Assembly (NCBI RefSeq): GCF_000801105.2 | Contig: NC_079518.1 | Location: 22,424,800-22,488,799, forward strand | Reading direction: 5' to 3' | Length of the DNA: 64,000 nt | From: Raphanus sativus | Taxonomy: Eukaryota > Streptophyta > Magnoliopsida > Brassicales > Brassicaceae | Part shown: positions 1 to 11,511 of the stretch, in pieces | Position numbering within the stretch: position 1 is the first letter of the stretch | How the letters are laid out: each line of letters starts with the position of its first letter | Translations under genes and position numbers: made by a program | The notes under the pieces: generated by a model | The model's database searches: none | What the model saw: only the letters and a program-made list of their open reading frames with translations | Told to the model about the DNA's origin: nothing

Positions 1-990
1 AGACGTAGACAGATTGTTGTTACTAGATGATTTTTGGAAAGCAGATCTAGATCTAGATCTCAGATGATTTTTGCTTGGAATATGACGGTGGTGGATATTC
101 TTCCCTCGGAGGCGTAGTTTCTCCGCTTCTGGCTTCTAGGATTTATCAGTGGGTCATTGGAGCTCTGCTCCTTTCTAGCTGGTGAAGATCCCGTTGTCAT
201 TGAAGGTTATGCCTTCTTTGATTTTCTTAGCAACGCAATAAATTTTGTTGGTCTTTAGGTTTTATTGTGCTCAAGGTTTGGTTTCTCCTTTTTGATTTTT
301 TTTTAAAAGAGGGGCTTCGGCTCTTTTCTTCTTAGTGTTGTGGGTGTTTGAAAGTTAAATAGACGTCACTTCTACTTCCTGGGATGTTTAATCGCTTTCT
401 TGCTCGTGTCTCCTGGTTTGTCTCAAGAGCATTAGATTGAGGTGCGGTATGTGGTTTTTACAAATAAATTTCGGCTTTCTAGGTGTTCATTTTCAGTCCT
501 TCTTCGTCGATGTTTTCTAGAGTATCTTGTGGTTGTGATGTTGATCTTACTTTCTAAATTCTCTAGTCGATTCTTTTTTTTTTGAGCAAATCTCTAGTCG
601 ATTCTATATTGTTCTTTTTTGGTATGAGAGAATCTTTGGATTCTGCTGACTCTTGATTCCAGTTGAAATAGTAATTTCTTGCTGGCTTTAGACTTTCGGA
701 GTATTTATTACTCATAGTATTTAAGATTTTGACAGTAATACATATTATTATTTTACAACAATGTAATTTAACAAAAACTAAGATTTGTTATCATATTAAA
801 AGTTTATAATTTTAACACTATAATAGGATAAGATCCGCGCCTTACGTGGAATGAAATTGTTATTTTTATTATGTTTTGGAGAATGAAACAATAGTTTGGT
901 TTCATTTGGATTAGGGGTGTTCAATCAGGATATCTGGTTGGTTTCGGTTCAGTTCGGTTTTTTCTGTATTTCGGTCAGCAAAATATAACT
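1..990. other. Left flank without a recognisable gene
   Basis: No reading frame with a recognisable domain was found. The first 350 bases are less AT-rich than the rest and include a short GATCTA repeat. From about 690 the DNA is AT-rich. Around 930-975 lies a cggttcggtt-type stretch that also appears on the other side of the adjacent LINE (about 4505-4575), so the LINE probably landed in an older repeat. Confidence 0.5.
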
Positions 991-3900
991 ACTTTTTTTT
1001 TGATGAAATTTTAAATTTATTGATCATCGCAAAAGAATATATGTACATCTATAAAGAGTTTAGAGTTTGAGTGTTAAAAGAAAACTGTAAACTTAAACAT
1101 GAGCTGCGAACCATCTACTCATCAGACCATGCAACTTTGGATTGGTGGAATACTTAGTTGAGGTGATACGATTACGAACCGTCTTGTCGATCAACTTAGC
1201 AAGCTGCTCGACTGTCTTATTGCTAGTGTGGTGCCTCCTTTCGTTTCTCTCGCGCCAAATGTAGTAGATGGTGACTTGCAGGACCAGTCGAAGAAGGATG
1301 TAAGTGAGGCGATCGTAGGACCTTGTCGACAGTCTAGACAGCGTGGTGGTCCAGTCTGGGTCAGGATCGATCCCAAACAGGTTACCAGCCATCTTCAGCC
1401 AGAGAGTGAATGTATAAGGACACGCAAAGTAGAGGTGATCCCTTGTCTCATCAGGTTCGCCACAAAAGAGGCAATGTTGCGGTTGACCCCATCGACTAGA
1501 TCTGTGACCAGTAGATAGTCTATCTCTAATTGCAAGCCAAGTGATGAAGGCGAATCGAGGCACCCCTTCGGAGAACCAAACAATCTTACTCCATGAAACC
1601 TTCTCTTTTCGCTGTCTGGTTTGATTCCAAGTTTCCGAAGAAATAAACGTAGTGCCATAGCTCCCATTATCTCGCTTCCATAACACTTCATCTCTTCCAT
1701 CAGTTAGCTTTAGCTGAAAAGCTTGTAAATCTGTAATTAAGCTCTGGATATGTCTATCTCGACCCCTACGAAACCTCCATTCATCATCCCTTAACACCTC
1801 ACAAATTTTCATATCCCTTCTAATGCCCAGCTTCTGTGTGCCAATCTCACCAGTAATCTCAATGAGTCTGCCCTTAGGAAACCATAGATCAGACCAGAAT
1901 CGCACAATACGACCATCCTTAACCTCCATCAATAAGAACTCTTTTGCCAAATTTCGAAATTTCAATAACTTCCTCCATGCCCAGGACCCTAGGCCAGTAT
2001 CCTTTGCATCCCATAGAGTCTCATCACGCAGTAAGTATCTTTGTACCCAGATAGCCCACAACGACTTTGCTTCAGAAAATAATCGCCATATGAGCTTTAA
2101 TGAGAATACAGTGCTTACCTCCTGGATTCGACGAATGCCCAAACCTCCCTCTTGATACGGACAGCACACATCATCCCACGCGATCTTTGCCTTTGTCGTT
2201 ATGTTAGGAGACCCACTCCAGAGAAAAGCAGAGCACATGCTTTCGATCTCATCTATGCAACTCTGTGGAAGACAGAATGCAGTACACCAGAAGTTTGTCA
2301 TGCTTGCTATGACTGACTTGATGAGGAGTAACCTTCCTGCATAGGAGAGTGCCTTGCTTGTCCATGACAGGAGCCTGTTCCTTATTTTTGTCGTGAGAGG
2401 TTCATAGTCGCTTCGAGTCATTACTTTGGTGGTGAGAGGGAGACCAAGATACTTGATAGGTAGGGCAGAGATGGAGAGCCCAGATTCTACTGCCGCACCC
2501 TCAAGAGCCAGCTTCCCTCTACCTGCTGCAAACACAGTGGATTTAGCTACATTGATTCGAAGGCCCGACATCACAGCAAACTCATCAAACACGCGGAGAG
2601 TGCCGTGAAGTGATTCAGGAGTGCCATCCGAAAAGACTACCATATCATCAGCAAAACTCAGATGTGACAAATTGACTTCTTGGCACTGAGGATGGAATCT
2701 AATGCTACCGTCCAGCACTGCTTTGTTGATGAGCTTAGACAACACATTGCTGACAATGACATAAAGATATGGGGAAAGAGAACACCCCTGCCTTATACCT
2801 CTGTTGCTTGTGAAAAAACCCTCCAGCTCTCCATTCACTGAGACTGAGAACGTTGCGGTTTCCACACATTTCATTATCCAAGAGACAAAAATATCAGGGT
2901 AGTTCATAGCACGAAGAGTATCCTCAATAAAAGCCCAGCTTACTGTATCAAACGCCTTGGAGATGTCAAGTTTGATGGTTGATCTGGACGATACTGATGG
3001 CTTATGATAGTCTTTGACTATCTCAGTGGCTAGGAGCACATTTTCCAGTAGTAATCTACCTTCCACAAATGCACATTGATTTAACTCAATAGCTTCCGGG
3101 AGAGTGGCTTTGATTCTCTTAGCAAGGATCTTGGATATAACCTTATAGAGCACATTGCAACAAGCAATAGGTCTGAAGTCAGACATCTTCTCTGCATTCG
3201 TAGTCTTAGGAATCAGTGAGAGCAGGGTGGCGTTAACACTATGAGGCATGAAACCAAAGAGGAAGAAGGATTGGATAGCAGTGATGAAGTCCTCACCTAT
3301 CACTGGCCAAGCTGCTTTATAAAATTCCATTAGATAACCATCAGGCCCGGGGCTTTATTTGCAGGCATGGAAAAGAGTATCTCAGTGATTTCAGTAGCCT
3401 CCACCGATTTTGAAAGAATTACTCTGTCTTCATTAGAGCATCTGTAATCAACAAGATCACGGAGCACTTCTGGTGAAATAATTGGTGCGACCTGAGGCGA
3501 GCCATTTAAGAAGTTTTCAAAGTGTGCAGCAGCTTCCCGCTTGATATCAGACGGAGAGGTCAGTATTCTGCCGTCCGCAGTGACTATGCGCCTGATCATG
3601 TTCCTCACATTCCTACTCTGAGTGACTTTATGAAAAAAACGAGAATTCCTATCTCCCAAATCCAACCACTGCACTCTTGATTTCTGGTAATAAAACTGCT
3701 CCTCAATACCCGAGATATGATGCCAATGTTCCCAAGCATCAGAGGCTGCTTCAAAGGTTGACTCTTGTGGGTTCTGCATAGCTTCTGTTTGCTTTGCACA
3801 TAAGTCCTCATAGGCCAGTTTAACACGAGCTGGTAAATCACCATAAAGATCACGGTTAAGCCCTCTCATTTCCGACTTCAGGGCTTTAAGTTTGTCCTGA

Positions 3901-4493
3901 AACAGTCTGAGTGCCAAGCGGGAGTGAAACAACGGCGCTGTCTCATTCCAAACCCTATCAACAACTTCTAGAAACCGAGGATGAGAAGTTGTGTGGTTAA
4001 AGAATTTAAAAGGTTTCGAGTTCCCTTGCGGCGCCTCACGAAGCTGAATATGCATACGCAAATGATCAGATACTCCACCAGATTCAAAGGTAACAAAGGA
4101 GTTGGGGAAGGCGTTGATCCAACAACTATTAATCATAACACGATCGAGCTTCTTGCTAATAGGATTTGCATCCTGACAGTTAGACCAGGTAAAGGAAGGA
4201 CCGACCTGGGCTAGGTCCATCATATCACATTCACGAACCACATTTTGAAAATCTCTGATCGCACTTCTGTCTGCCGCAGACGCCATGAGACGAGAGTGTT
4301 CAGAAGAAGACAGAGCAACATTAAAATCACCCTGAATGATCCAAGCATTAGTATCACCTGCCACCGATCCAGCAATAATCTCCATTTCACGCCATAGTTC
4401 TCGCCTCTCCATCATACAGTTAGAGGCGTAGATAAAAGAACACAAAAAAGTGTCACCCGAGGCTTTGTACCTGACCCACACCGTAATCATCTG
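991..4493 (-). mobile_element. 5'-truncated LINE (non-LTR retrotransposon), minus strand
   Basis: A T-run at about 993-1001 is the poly(A) tail of a minus-strand element. Reading leftwards from 4490, the element encodes the C-terminal half of an apurinic endonuclease, a complete reverse transcriptase and a zf-RVT/RNase H-like tail. It begins inside the endonuclease, and its ORF1 is missing, as expected for target-primed insertion that stopped early. I found no convincing TSD: the base context left of the T-run (gcaaaatataactac) is not repeated beyond 4493. One frameshift near 3336-3344 separates the two halves of the coding region. Confidence 0.85.
1093..4490 (-). pseudogene. LINE ORF2 remnant: endonuclease C-terminus, reverse transcriptase, zf-RVT
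   Basis: Two overlapping minus-strand frames meet at 3330. The upstream part (4490-3330, 386 codons) carries the endonuclease signature GDFNVAL and the SDH motif (GGVSDHLRMH), then the start of the RT region (NKAPG). The downstream part (3330-1093, 745 codons) carries the RT fingers and palm, with catalytic FADD in LSFADDMVVF and the GIRQGCSLSPYLY motif. It ends with the zf-RVT zinc finger (CLFCGEPDETRDHLYFACPY). The break falls exactly in the conserved PGPDG motif, where the sequence is one base short. The element is therefore dead as a single ORF2 but otherwise nearly free of stops, which suggests a fairly recent insertion. Confidence 0.85.
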
Positions 4494-5474
4494 CGCGCTA
4501 GCAGAAACCGTCGGTTTTCAGTTTATTCGGTTCGATTTGGTTTATAAACCGTCGGTTTTCAGTTTATTCAGTTTTATACCATAAACATAATTATTTAGTT
4601 TGAGATCATATTATATATTATACGAATTTTAGAGTCATGTTGTCAAGAAATCATTTATTAAAAAATATTATATATTTAAATAAAATAATAAAAACAAAAA
4701 AAATGCTTCTACCATCTAATAAAATAATCAAATCTAGAATTAATATCAAAGCTCTAAATTTTGAAAATAAAAATAAAAAACAAAACAGAAGCATGAAATA
4801 AAAGCTTTTCTATTCTTCCATATTGAGTGTTCATCAAATTAATATGTCTTCGATTTAACACAATTATGTTTGTTTAAAGATAAACAAAATTGTCCATCAA
4901 ATTTATAATATTTACTTCAATTTAGTTATTGTTAAAATAAAGCAAAAAATCAAAAAAAGAAAGACTAAGAAAATAAGAAGCCCCAGTTGCAGTAAATTGT
5001 TACTTAATTATAATTCAAGTGATTTACAAATTATAATTATAGTTCAACTCATATAACAAATAGATATTAACGCGTCGTTATAATTATATACATATTTACA
5101 TGTTTCAATTTAATCGGTTATAAATCAAACCATATCCAAATCCTACGGTTTTTATAAAATCACATCTATTTGGTTACGATGGTATATACCAAAACAAAAC
5201 CATATTATCTATTTATGTCTGGTTCGGTACTCTTCGGTTTTAGCATATTGAACAGTCTTAATTTGGATATGAGTTGGTTTTGGATTGTTTTTTATCATGT
5301 CTTAATATCATATTGTAGAATTAGATTTTTAATTCATATTTTTGGAACCTTACATGAGAATTTTATATTAAAAACAAAACATAAAATATATAGCTTGAAC
5401 ACATTTATGTAGAGTGTGAAAATATTTATGAGAGTGTTGAATGCTCATTCTCAAATCATTTTGAGACTGCCACA
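4494..5474. other. AT-rich non-coding DNA with a short tandem repeat
   Basis: Positions 4507-4575 contain two tandem copies of a roughly 45-bp unit beginning aaaccgtcggttttcag. The rest is AT-rich and holds no supported gene. An 80-codon frame near 5170 has no recognisable similarity and was not called. Confidence 0.5.
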
Positions 5475-6144
5475 TCTATACTATTAAAGTACAAGCATGT
5501 TTTGGATTTTTACTCTTTTTACCCATACCAAAGAACCTTTCCTTTGTATTCATTAAGGGTATTCTGGACATTCTACGCTAATTTCTTCTTAATTATTTTT
5601 TGATTTGTCATTAATCACCGGTTTCCTAATTTAATTTCGGCCTGCGATTATTTCTTTGTTTGATACTGCATCGATTATTTCCATGTTTGATACTGTTATT
5701 AACCACCGGTTTTCTAATTCTAAAATTATTAATTTTGACAACAATCATTATCATTTAGAACGATTTTGAAAAATATAAATATATTTTAAACAAATTTCCA
5801 ACTTATGATCACCGAATTTGTCTTATCATTAGAAAAAATCACAATATTAAAAATACCGGGTTACAAACCGGTAATTCGTTCAACCGCAGGTCCGAGTCGG
5901 GTTTCAAAACACCGATCAAAACTATAAAACTGTTATATTGATTTATATTAAAATATCTAATTCAAAATTAAAAACCTAAAAATACATGTACAATATAGTT
6001 TTAACCGAATATAAACCCGGATATAAAACACATATATGAGACGGGTTATATAAATGCATATACAAGACGGATTATATAAATGTGATTATATAAAATTTTC
6101 ACCAAATATAAACCCGCGCTTTGAAAGCGCGGGTCAAAATCTAG
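5475..6144 (+). mobile_element. Non-autonomous Helitron, complete (670 bp)
   Basis: The element starts TCTATACTATTAAAG, the standard plant Helitron 5' end. It finishes with a perfect 10-bp-stem palindrome (cccgcgcttt / aaagcgcggg, 6113-6133), seven spacer bases, then CTAG at 6141-6144. The flanks are A at 5474 and T at 6145, the expected insertion between A and T without target duplication. There is no Rep/helicase coding, so movement must depend on an autonomous Helitron elsewhere. Both termini and the insertion site agree, so the boundary call is strong. Confidence 0.9.
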
Positions 6145-6196
6145 TGTCTATTATAGTGTGAACACATTTCTTGGAATGCTTCTTCTTTAATATATA

Positions 6197-6225
6197 CTAG
6201 ATGACCGGTTCACACCCTGTGCGGG
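6197..6225 (-). mobile_element. Helitron 3' terminus on the minus strand
   Basis: Read on the minus strand, the sequence gives an imperfect hairpin (CACAGGGTGTG), about ten bases, then CTAG followed by T. This is a Helitron 3' end facing left, with the host A at 6196 on the plus strand. The matching 5' end would lie to the right. The only candidate I see is a GA|T at 7798-7800, directly beside the next Helitron, and I cannot support it from similarity. Confidence 0.55.
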
Positions 6226-6675
6226 CATTGTACAATTTCAAATTATGGACAAAATAGTGCTCAGGTTTGGAAGTAACGGATTTTATATCATAAGACCACC
6301 GACTTTGGGATAAAGCATCAGGCACAGGAAAAATGTTGGTACTCAATATTTTAAAATGACGAGATAGAACAAAGTAACTTCAGTATCAAGAGGTAGTTAT
6401 TGTGTGTATCTATAATTGCAACGTCTCAAAATAATTTATGTGTTTAAGAAGACATTTTATTTTCCAAATGTGGAATTTATATTATCACTAATTAGAATTG
6501 TATTGTATATGTGTTGTAATTCTTTATTTTAGGTGAAAAATATTTTATGCATAAATTTTACTCATAAAATTTATGTAGACATATTAAATAGACATATTAA
6601 AAGAAAATATAATAAAATTATAAATATTATCCATAAATTATATAAAGTATGAAGTACAAAGGTGGTTTATGTCTA

Positions 6676-7571
6676 TCCGAAAAGACTCTCTCTCTCTTCA
6701 AAAAGCTCTGACCTCTCACTAGGTTTTCAACCACCGTGATTTGTGGCCTCCGGCCGGCGGAGTGGGCTTCCACAGCCACCGCCGGTCCGGTTTCTTAGCT
6801 TCCGTTTTGCTTTGTTCTCGGCTCTCGGTTTGCTTTTTTATAGTTTGTATAAGTTTTTTTGGCTTCGGCGTCGCACCTCTGTCACGGTGGTCGTCCGATT
6901 TGATCTCTGGGAAGCGGTGGCTTATATAGCACCGTGTATCTCCGGCTCTTGCCTCTAGCGCCCTTACTATTTTCTCTGGTGTGGGGTGGCTGGCTTCGGT
7001 TCTACTTTAGAGCGCGGTCCTTGTTTGGTTTGATTCTCGTCGCTTCGATGTCTGGCCCGCTTTTGTAGATGAAACTTCTTTACGTTTCGATTGAAGCTTT
7101 CAATAAAGCGGATATGGCGGTGAAGCGGCAAGATGCGAGGGTGTTGTGATCTTCGGTCGTCAGAGATGATTTGATTGACCCGGATTAGATCTAGGAACTG
7201 TTCCGATGAATCTCTCCGGAAAGTATAGAGACGACGAAGATGGGTGTGGTAATCTTCGACTCCGGTGTGTTCCGGCGGAACGGGTGTTCGTTTCGCCGTC
7301 TCCGGCGTTGTCTGGGTGTTTGAATCACGGTGGGTGACGTTGTGACGCGTGGTTCGGTGAGGCGTGGGGTCTCAACACGTGGTGGTCCTAGTGCTGCGGT
7401 GGGACGTGTGGCAACTTGGGTCAAGGGTTTGGTTAATGGGCTAGGTTAAAAAGCCCGCTTGTTTGTCTTTAGTATCTGTCCATTTATGTTTTTTGGGCTT
7501 TATGCATATGTATATGGGTGTATCCCTCTTTGGGGTTAGTCCCTTTTTAATAAAATTTATAGATGGAAAAA
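6676..7571 (+). mobile_element. Non-coding retroposon with poly(A) tail and 18-bp TSD (Sadhu-like or LINE-derived)
   Basis: The sequence aaaggtggtttatgtcta occurs at 6658-6675 and again at 7572-7589, a perfect 18-bp TSD. Between the copies lies an 896-bp segment that is much more GC-rich than its surroundings and ends in ttaataaaatttatagatgg plus an A-run, the signature of LINE-machinery retroposition. It has no long open frame; the 60-75-codon frames in it do not resemble a known protein. Size, lack of coding, tail and TSD fit the Sadhu retroposons described in Arabidopsis. An internally deleted LINE or a processed transcript is the alternative. Confidence 0.8.
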
Positions 7572-7801
7572 AAAGGTGGTTTATGTCTAATTAAATAATG
7601 CAGATTAGGTGTTGGCCTAATGATTGAAGTATTGAAAAAGGACAAGAATTCTGCGCAAATGTTTTCAGTGAAATCTAAACAGTTACATTTACATTTGTTG
7701 TTTACACATCTTCTGTGATTTACCAAATTGGGTGTATGACGGTTTGTTCATCGCCTTTCACACTAATTGATTCATGCCCATAATCTCAAACAAGTAAGAT
7801 A

Positions 7802-8709
7802 TCTATAATATTATTTGAGAAGTCAGTTTCCTATGTGTCGCGCTCACGTTAACCTTCACGATGGCTGATTACATTGATACCTTTAATGAATTAAAAATAT
7901 TACATTATTGTTTATTTAGTTTCCTTTTTAAAATTTTCCATATAACATATATATTAAAAAGGAAACATTTATAAATTTTAAAACGAAAATATACATACAT
8001 GTATATATAATATGACTTCATTAAAAAGGAAATTTCACAAGATAGTAATATTCTATTTTAAAAATATTTTTAAATAACATAAAATATACTTTTGAAGAAA
8101 TAAAATACTTGCTTTATATCTATTTTTTCTTAGATGAAAATATATATTTGTATATAATTTGATTTCATAAAAACAAATTTTAGAATGATAATCTTGATAT
8201 TAGAAAAGGAAATATTATTTATTTAAAACACAATTTTAAAGAATACAAAATATATATTTCAAAGTAATATTAAAATAATTATATTTTAATTTGAATTTGA
8301 AATAATATATGTAACTCAATATACTCACAATATGAGTGACTCGACTAATCAACCTTTATATATAGAATAATAGATTATATTAAAATTAAAAAATACAACA
8401 ACTAACCTAAATGCAAATAAGAAAATTAATAAAAATTTAAAATATTTAGAATAAAATATTATAATTGAATTCAGAGAAATAAATGTAATCCAATATATCT
8501 AAATGATAGCTAAATTGACTGTAAAAAATTGACTAGATATAATATATCTAAAATTATATGTCTAATTAAAATAATGTAATATTATTAATATAAATTATGC
8601 ATAAAAATTAGAAATTAATTTAATATTAAAGTATATAGCAATCAATTATTATTGTATACTTATTTTATAAATATTTATACCCGTGCATGAGCACGTGAAA
8701 ATCACCTAG
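7802..8709 (+). mobile_element. Non-autonomous Helitron, complete (908 bp)
   Basis: The 5' end is TCTATAATATTATTTGAGAAG after A at 7801. The 3' end has the hairpin cgtgc-atga-gcacg (about 8682-8695), a short spacer and CTAG at 8706-8709, then T at 8710. The AT-rich interior has no coding. The internal segment around 8290-8640 is clearly similar to 17020-17580 and 18950-19030, making this element a sibling of the interrupted Helitron at 16520-19059. Confidence 0.88.
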
Positions 8710-10113
8710 TATATACATATAATCTAAGTGATGTGTGTATTCTATGTTATTTTACTACATATATAAGGTGTTTTGTTTCCCTATTTGGTTGACTACTTAA
8801 TTGCTACGATTACGGATTTCAGAAGAGATGACTTTGTATCTATAGAATTTTGATGTAATGAAATAATTTTCTCCATTACCCTATTCCAAATTTCTCTTAT
8901 CTTCGTTATTTGAGGATCCATTCCTAACATCTCCATAAACTTTTTACTCACTTCTTTATAACTGTAACTTGGCTTATAAGTATGATAGCTTTGATTGTTG
9001 TCAAAGCTTTAAGATAAATAGATAGAAAATCTACCTAAGATTATAATTTAAATATATACATGCACATTCTTAAATACAATTCAAAATAAACAAAATTGTT
9101 TTTATTTTAATTTTAATGTTCAGTTAAATCAAATTTATATTAAAATATTGATAAGAAAAGGAAAATTTATAATATTAATAAAAATAAATAAAATTTATAT
9201 TTATCTGTTAAAAATAATTTAAAGTTTTTTTACTTCATATGGTGCAGTAAATAATTTATAATTTTAAAAACATTACATTAAACATCTATCATAATATTAA
9301 AATTAATAATAAATAAATATACAATATAAGAAATAGAAAAATACATTAAACATCTATCTGAAATTGTTTTGGTATAAATAATAAATAAATATACAATATA
9401 ATAAATAAAAATATTACATTATACATTTATCATAATATTACCATTTGATATAAACAAATTAGAATAATTAAATATATAATATAAGACAAATAAATAATAA
9501 GTAAATACATAATATACGAAATGAAAAAACTAAATTAAACATCTATCTGAAAATATATTTTTTTATTTTTATTGCTTCCAAATATTTTTATAACTATACA
9601 TACAATATAGGAAAATATAATAATAAGTAAATATCCAATATAAAAATAGAAGTACTACATTAATCATATATCGTAATATTATCATTTGATATAAAGCAAT
9701 ATATTTAGAATAAGTATATTTTCATTTGATATAAAGTAAATATACAAAATAAAAAAGTATAGAATAATTAAATATACAATATAAAGATGGAAAAACTAAT
9801 TTAAACATCTATACGAACAAATGTATAGTAAAATAAATAATAATAAATATACAATATAAGAAATAAAATATAAACTAAACATCTATCATAATATTATATT
9901 AGATAAGTAAATATACAATATAAGAAAAAATAAATAATAAATATATATGGTATAAGAAATACAAAAAATACATCAAATATTTATCTGAAAAATGTATAGT
10001 AAAATAAATAATAATTAGATATACAATATAAAAAATAAAAAATTACTTTAAATATTTATCGTAATATTATCATTATAAAATTAAAATAGCTCTGCGCGTA
10101 CCACAGATTAACC
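8710..10113. repeat. AT-rich region with degenerate tandem repeats
   Basis: From about 9240 to 10080 the DNA is built of diverged repeats of roughly 100-150 bp. They share phrases such as aaatatacaatataagaaat and catctatcataatatta. No coding is visible. This looks like the interior of a decayed Helitron ending at 10117, but a matching 5' end could not be fixed. Confidence 0.5.
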
Positions 10114-10117
10114 CTAG
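10091..10117 (+). mobile_element. Probable Helitron 3' terminus
   Basis: The sequence ctctgcgcgtaccacagatt then aacc CTAG (10114-10117) and T has the layout of a Helitron 3' end, but the hairpin is damaged. It lies just upstream of the LINE that begins near 10171. The 5' end of this element was not identified. Confidence 0.4.
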
Positions 10118-10170
10118 TTATAATAAATTACAAATGGTGAATTGCAAATTTTGTAAACGAAGGAGGAGAC

Positions 10171-11511
10171 TTCTCAACCCTGCGAGGCAGAAGATGGTGA
10201 ATCTCATCAGGAAGATGCCAAGGAAATGGCTAAAAGAAGGGAAGGTGAGGGGGATTGCGCTTTCTCAGGAGAAGTTTCAGTTCATTTTCAAAAATGAACA
10301 TGACCTCGTCGATGTTTTGGACAGAGGAGTGCATACATTTGAGGAATGGGTCATTGTACTTGAACGTTGGGTTGAAAACCCTCCGGCGGATTATCTCCAA
10401 TACGTTCCCATTTGGGTACAAATCCGAGACATTCCAGTAAGCTGTTACACGACAGCGGCATTAACGGCTTTGGGTGACTTGGTGGGGAAGAAAGTGCTTG
10501 TGGCATTTGACCCTACTAAACCTGTTACCCAAGACTTCATTAGGGTTTTGGTAAAATTCAATGTTGCGAACCCGCTACGCACTTCGAAGGTCATTGAAGT
10601 AAAAGGAAAAGAAGTGGTGATTCGTTACAGCTATGAAAGAGTTCAAAAGAGATGCTTCACTTGCCAGCGTCTCAACCACGAGAAGGACCTTTGTCCTTTG
10701 TCGATAAGGAAGAGACAAGATGAAGCTAAGTCACGCAGAGAAAGAGTTTCTGCTGAGTTGGAGAAACAAAAGAAAATCTTGATTCCAGGGGATGCTCTGT
10801 TTGGGGTTCTGGAGGAAGAGCAAGTGGGCATTGATCCAGCTACTGGGCGCTTGAAAATAGCCAATGAAATAATGGATAAGATGAGAAGGTTCCTGCTGGC
10901 TGATACAGGAGAATCTTATGAGGTCAAAGTGGACAAAATTAAGCGGTCTGTAAAGTGCAGAGAACGACTCATCATCTCAATGTTTGGCTCTTTGGATGGA
11001 GGAGGCTCCACGCTTCACTACTGAAATGGACAAAGGAAAGGGTCTTGTGTTTGAATACAATGACAACAGCAAAGATGTTAGAGCAAGAAGTATCCAAAGC
11101 GCTCCAAATAAACTCATGGCGGCCTCTTTTAAAGCGCACTCCAGTCTGTCTAGGCGTTCTGTTCCAGAAGCTCTACTATTGTGTGGAGCAGAAGACAGTG
11201 CAGAGACTACTGCTTCCTACTCACCTAACTCTCCAACGGTGTTCAAGGCAAGTAACTTTGCTCCTTGTTCTTCCGGGATTGTTAACAAGAGGAACAGTGC
11301 GAGGAAGAGACCTCCAAAATCTGTGAGACGTGCCAATCAGCAAGGAAACAAAAGTACACAACTGGTTCCTTTTGAAGAGAAGCGTGATGGAAAGATGGTG
11401 GTAGGAAGCAAGAAAAAGAAGTGTTCACCGGAGGAGAAGGAAGTTGCAACAACAAGCAAGGACGTATGCCTAAAGGTGGTCCCAAATGGGGGACTGCCCT
11501 CTCCCCAATGA
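10171..11511 (+). pseudogene. LINE ORF1 remnant (DUF4283, zinc knuckle)
   Basis: The frame from 10171 to 11024 encodes the DUF4283 nucleic-acid-binding domain (IALSQEKFQFIF through VPIWVQIRDIP). It is followed by a CCHC-type knuckle, CFTCQRLNHEKDLC. The frame then shifts, and the basic, low-complexity C-terminal part continues at 10984-11511. In intact plant LINEs, ORF1 is the RNA-binding protein of the retrotransposition particle. Here the first 30 or so residues are missing and the frame is broken near 11000, so it is not expected to be functional. Confidence 0.75.

Noticed and set aside
820..880. Minus-strand Helitron end near gatccgcgccttacgtgg
   Set aside because: The stem is poor and no CTAG stands at the right distance.
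5170..5412. 80-codon frame
   Set aside because: AT-rich DNA, hydrophobic low-complexity product, no similarity recognised, and no splice or promoter context.
6741..7424. Short frames in the GC-rich retroposon
   Set aside because: Each is under 80 codons, overlaps others, and shows no domain; the segment is better explained as a non-coding retroposon.
9240..10080. CRISPR-like array in the AT-rich repeats
   Set aside because: Repeats are diverged and unevenly spaced, without unique spacers, in a plant nuclear genome.
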